Shown piece by piece: positions 62,802 through 64,000 of a stretch of DNA of 64,000 nt; positions within the stretch are counted from its first letter, which is position 1, and each line of letters starts with the position of its first letter. The stretch is from Scatosoma sp045576335 (GTDB lineage: Bacteria; Bacillota; Clostridia; Christensenellales; Borkfalkiaceae): assembly GCA_045576335.1 (NCBI GenBank), contig JAZNGH010000022.1:8751-72750 (forward strand), given 5' to 3'. A model generated the notes under the pieces. The model did no database searches. It was not told where the DNA came from and saw nothing but the letters and a program-made list of their open reading frames with translations. The position numbers were made by a program, and so were the translations under genes.

Positions 62802-64000
62802 TTATACGGGTAACGTGCCGCGCTTTTTCATCAGCTCGGTAAACACCTTCGCCGTCACGCACGCGTCGTCGAACGCGCGGTGGTGATTGAAGGTAAAGCC
62901 GTAATAATCGGCGACGGAATTTAATTTATAGTTAGGCAGTACGCCTCGCAAAAGCTCTTGTGCGAGCGTTAACGTATCAAACTGCTTTTGGTCGAACATA
63001 TACCCGTTCTGTTCGCCGTAATACTGCACGAAACGGTAATCAAAAGTCACGTTATGCCCCACTAAAAACGCGCCGTCAGCGAATTTGAAAAAGTCCGCAA
63101 TCACGTCTTCAATCTCGGGTGCGCCGATAAGGTCGTCGTCCGTAATCCCCGTCAAATCCACAATTTCTTTGGAAAGGCGTTCGTGACACGCAACGAAGGA
63201 AGTAAACTTTTCCGTCATTTCCCCGTTCACAATTTTCACCGCACCGATTTCAATGATTTTGTCCATTTTCCCCATAGCGGGATTGTTGTTCAAGCCCGTC
63301 GTTTCCAAATCGAACACGACGAAGGTATGTTTTTTCAAATCGTCGGGCTTGTCTAAATGGTCGAAAAAGCCCGCTTGCGTATAATCGACGTACGGTTCGG
63401 GGTATACCGTATGATAGAACTTGGGTACAGGCTTACCCTTGCGTGCCTCGGGCGTGAAATTTTCGGGCGGCGCGCCGTAATTGATTTTCGACGCCTTAAA
63501 GGAAATATTTCCGTTGTATTCCTCGTTTTCGCCGATAATCACGATTTTATCGCCCGTTTTCAGCTCGCGTACCTTATCCACCGTCGCTTTTTTGGGGAAA
63601 TACGTCGTTCGCAGATTGCCCGTTCCGTCAGAAATGGAAAGGGAAAAGCGGGATTTTTGCACGTCCTCGCCCGTCTTTTCGTTATGCTTGGTATATTCCC
63701 TTTCCTCAATAAAGGACAGCGTACCACACACGGCGTACACCCCCTCTTCGCTTTGGTGATCGGCTATATACGTAGCATACTTAACGGGCGTATCAAACCC
63801 GTCTATTTTTTCGTAATTGCAAATTTCAAACCTTCGAATATCTTGCGGAGCTTCCTCTTCCGTCTGCGGAATTTCGTCGAGAAGCGACGCGTCCTCTTCC
63901 TCTTTTTCCACAATCCGTACCGTGCCGTAAAAAGTACCGCAAAAGACCGTCGATAAATACCTGCTGGTGTCGTCGAGTATTTTTCCCGACGAAAAAAGCG
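62802..64000 (-). CDS. PolC-like OB-fold plus 3'-5' exonuclease protein (5' end outside window)
   Basis: The frame is open to position 64000; about 400 residues are visible. It contains a PolC-type N-terminal segment ('FYGTVRIVEKEEED'), an OB fold ('YAVCGTLSFIEEREYTKHNE', 'GDKIVIIGENEEYNGNISFK'), then a DnaQ/PolC exonuclease with Exo I 'VVFDLETTGLNNN', Exo II 'FLVGHNVTFDYRFVQ' and Exo III 'HHRAFDDACVTAKVF'. In standard PolC a PHP part precedes the exonuclease and a polymerase follows it; here there is neither, and translation ends with 'KKRGTLPV'. Either a distinct proofreading-type exonuclease or a shortened PolC paralogue. Catalytic Asp/Glu residues are intact. Confidence 0.85.
   Translation of the reverse strand, partial: LFSSGKILDDTSRYLSTVFCGTFYGTVRIVEKEEEDASLLDEIPQTEEEAPQDIRRFEICNYEKIDGFDTPVKYATYIADHQSEEGVYAVCGTLSFIEEREYTKHNEKTGEDVQKSRFSLSISDGTGNLRTTYFPKKATVDKVRELKTGDKIVIIGENEEYNGNISFKASKINYGAPPENFTPEARKGKPVPKFYHTVYPEPYVDYTQAGFFDHLDKPDDLKKHTFVVFDLETTGLNNNPAMGKMDKIIEIGAVKIVNGEMTEKFTSFVACHERLSKEIVDLTGITDDDLIGAPEIEDVIADFFKFADGAFLVGHNVTFDYRFVQYYGEQNGYMFDQKQFDTLTLAQELLRGVLPNYKLNSVADYYGFTFNHHRAFDDACVTAKVFTELMKKRGTLPV

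Noticed and set aside
1..64000. Insertion sequences, prophage or CRISPR
   Set aside because: No transposase, integrase, phage structural gene, cas gene or regularly spaced direct repeats were found on either strand.

Overview
The window looks like chromosome from a low-complexity, Gram-positive member of the Firmicutes, most likely a gut-associated clostridial lineage. The reasons are: near-consensus sigma-A promoters (TTGACA-17/18-TATAAT), strong GGAGG ribosome sites, lipoproteins with lipoboxes and no outer-membrane proteins, AddAB rather than RecBCD, a PolC-type exonuclease/OB protein, CdaA, and the 2-hydroxyacyl-CoA dehydratase activator family. I cannot name a genus from sequence alone. 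No rRNA, phage, IS element or CRISPR array was found.

Left part (1-24 kb): one long minus-strand operon of about 22 kb, read from 22928 down to beyond position 1. It appears devoted to host-type glycan breakdown: a GH109-like NAD-dependent glycosidase/oxidoreductase, a GH20-like hexosaminidase, two sugar ABC permeases and a binding lipoprotein (no ATPase), a DUF4091 glycosidase lipoprotein, a carbohydrate-binding-like lipoprotein, two very large secreted proteins sharing a repeated ~260-residue module, a secreted phosphoesterase, a GH95-like enzyme and two SGNH esterases. A divergent AraC regulator with a PocR-like sensor domain starts from a consensus promoter that predicts a leaderless mRNA. 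A convergent second pair (a TIM-barrel hydrolase and a CBM9-like protein, 24051-26612) has its own promoter. Hairpins punctuate the operon around the secreted-protein genes, and a 48-residue small ORF precedes the largest one.

Middle part (26.8-47.5 kb): a 1411-residue dehydratase-activator fusion with a YitT membrane protein, under a promoter whose spacer is a perfect 21-bp inverted repeat; tRNA-Gln(CTG); a PRC-barrel protein; addB-addA; a lipoprotein; an operon with cdaA, a 34-residue peptide that looks like only the membrane anchor of CdaR, aspartate kinase and an esterase; holA; and comEC without its metallo-beta-lactamase domain.

Right part (47.5-64 kb): a giant DUF4011-type helicase/Vsr-like nuclease (possible defence gene) immediately upstream of comEC, a divergent PadR-DUF1700-DUF4097 operon, then the classical rimP-nusA-rnpM-ylxQ-infB-rbfA-nrnA translation/transcription operon, an amidohydrolase, and a PolC-like protein with OB and exonuclease parts but no polymerase.

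The most unusual signal is a ~16-20 bp DNA motif (core GGCAGGTATGCGTTSA) that recurs about nine times in 64 kb. It lies in different reading frames inside genes and, as inverted pairs or near-pairs, in two transcription terminators. This is the arrangement known for DNA uptake sequences.
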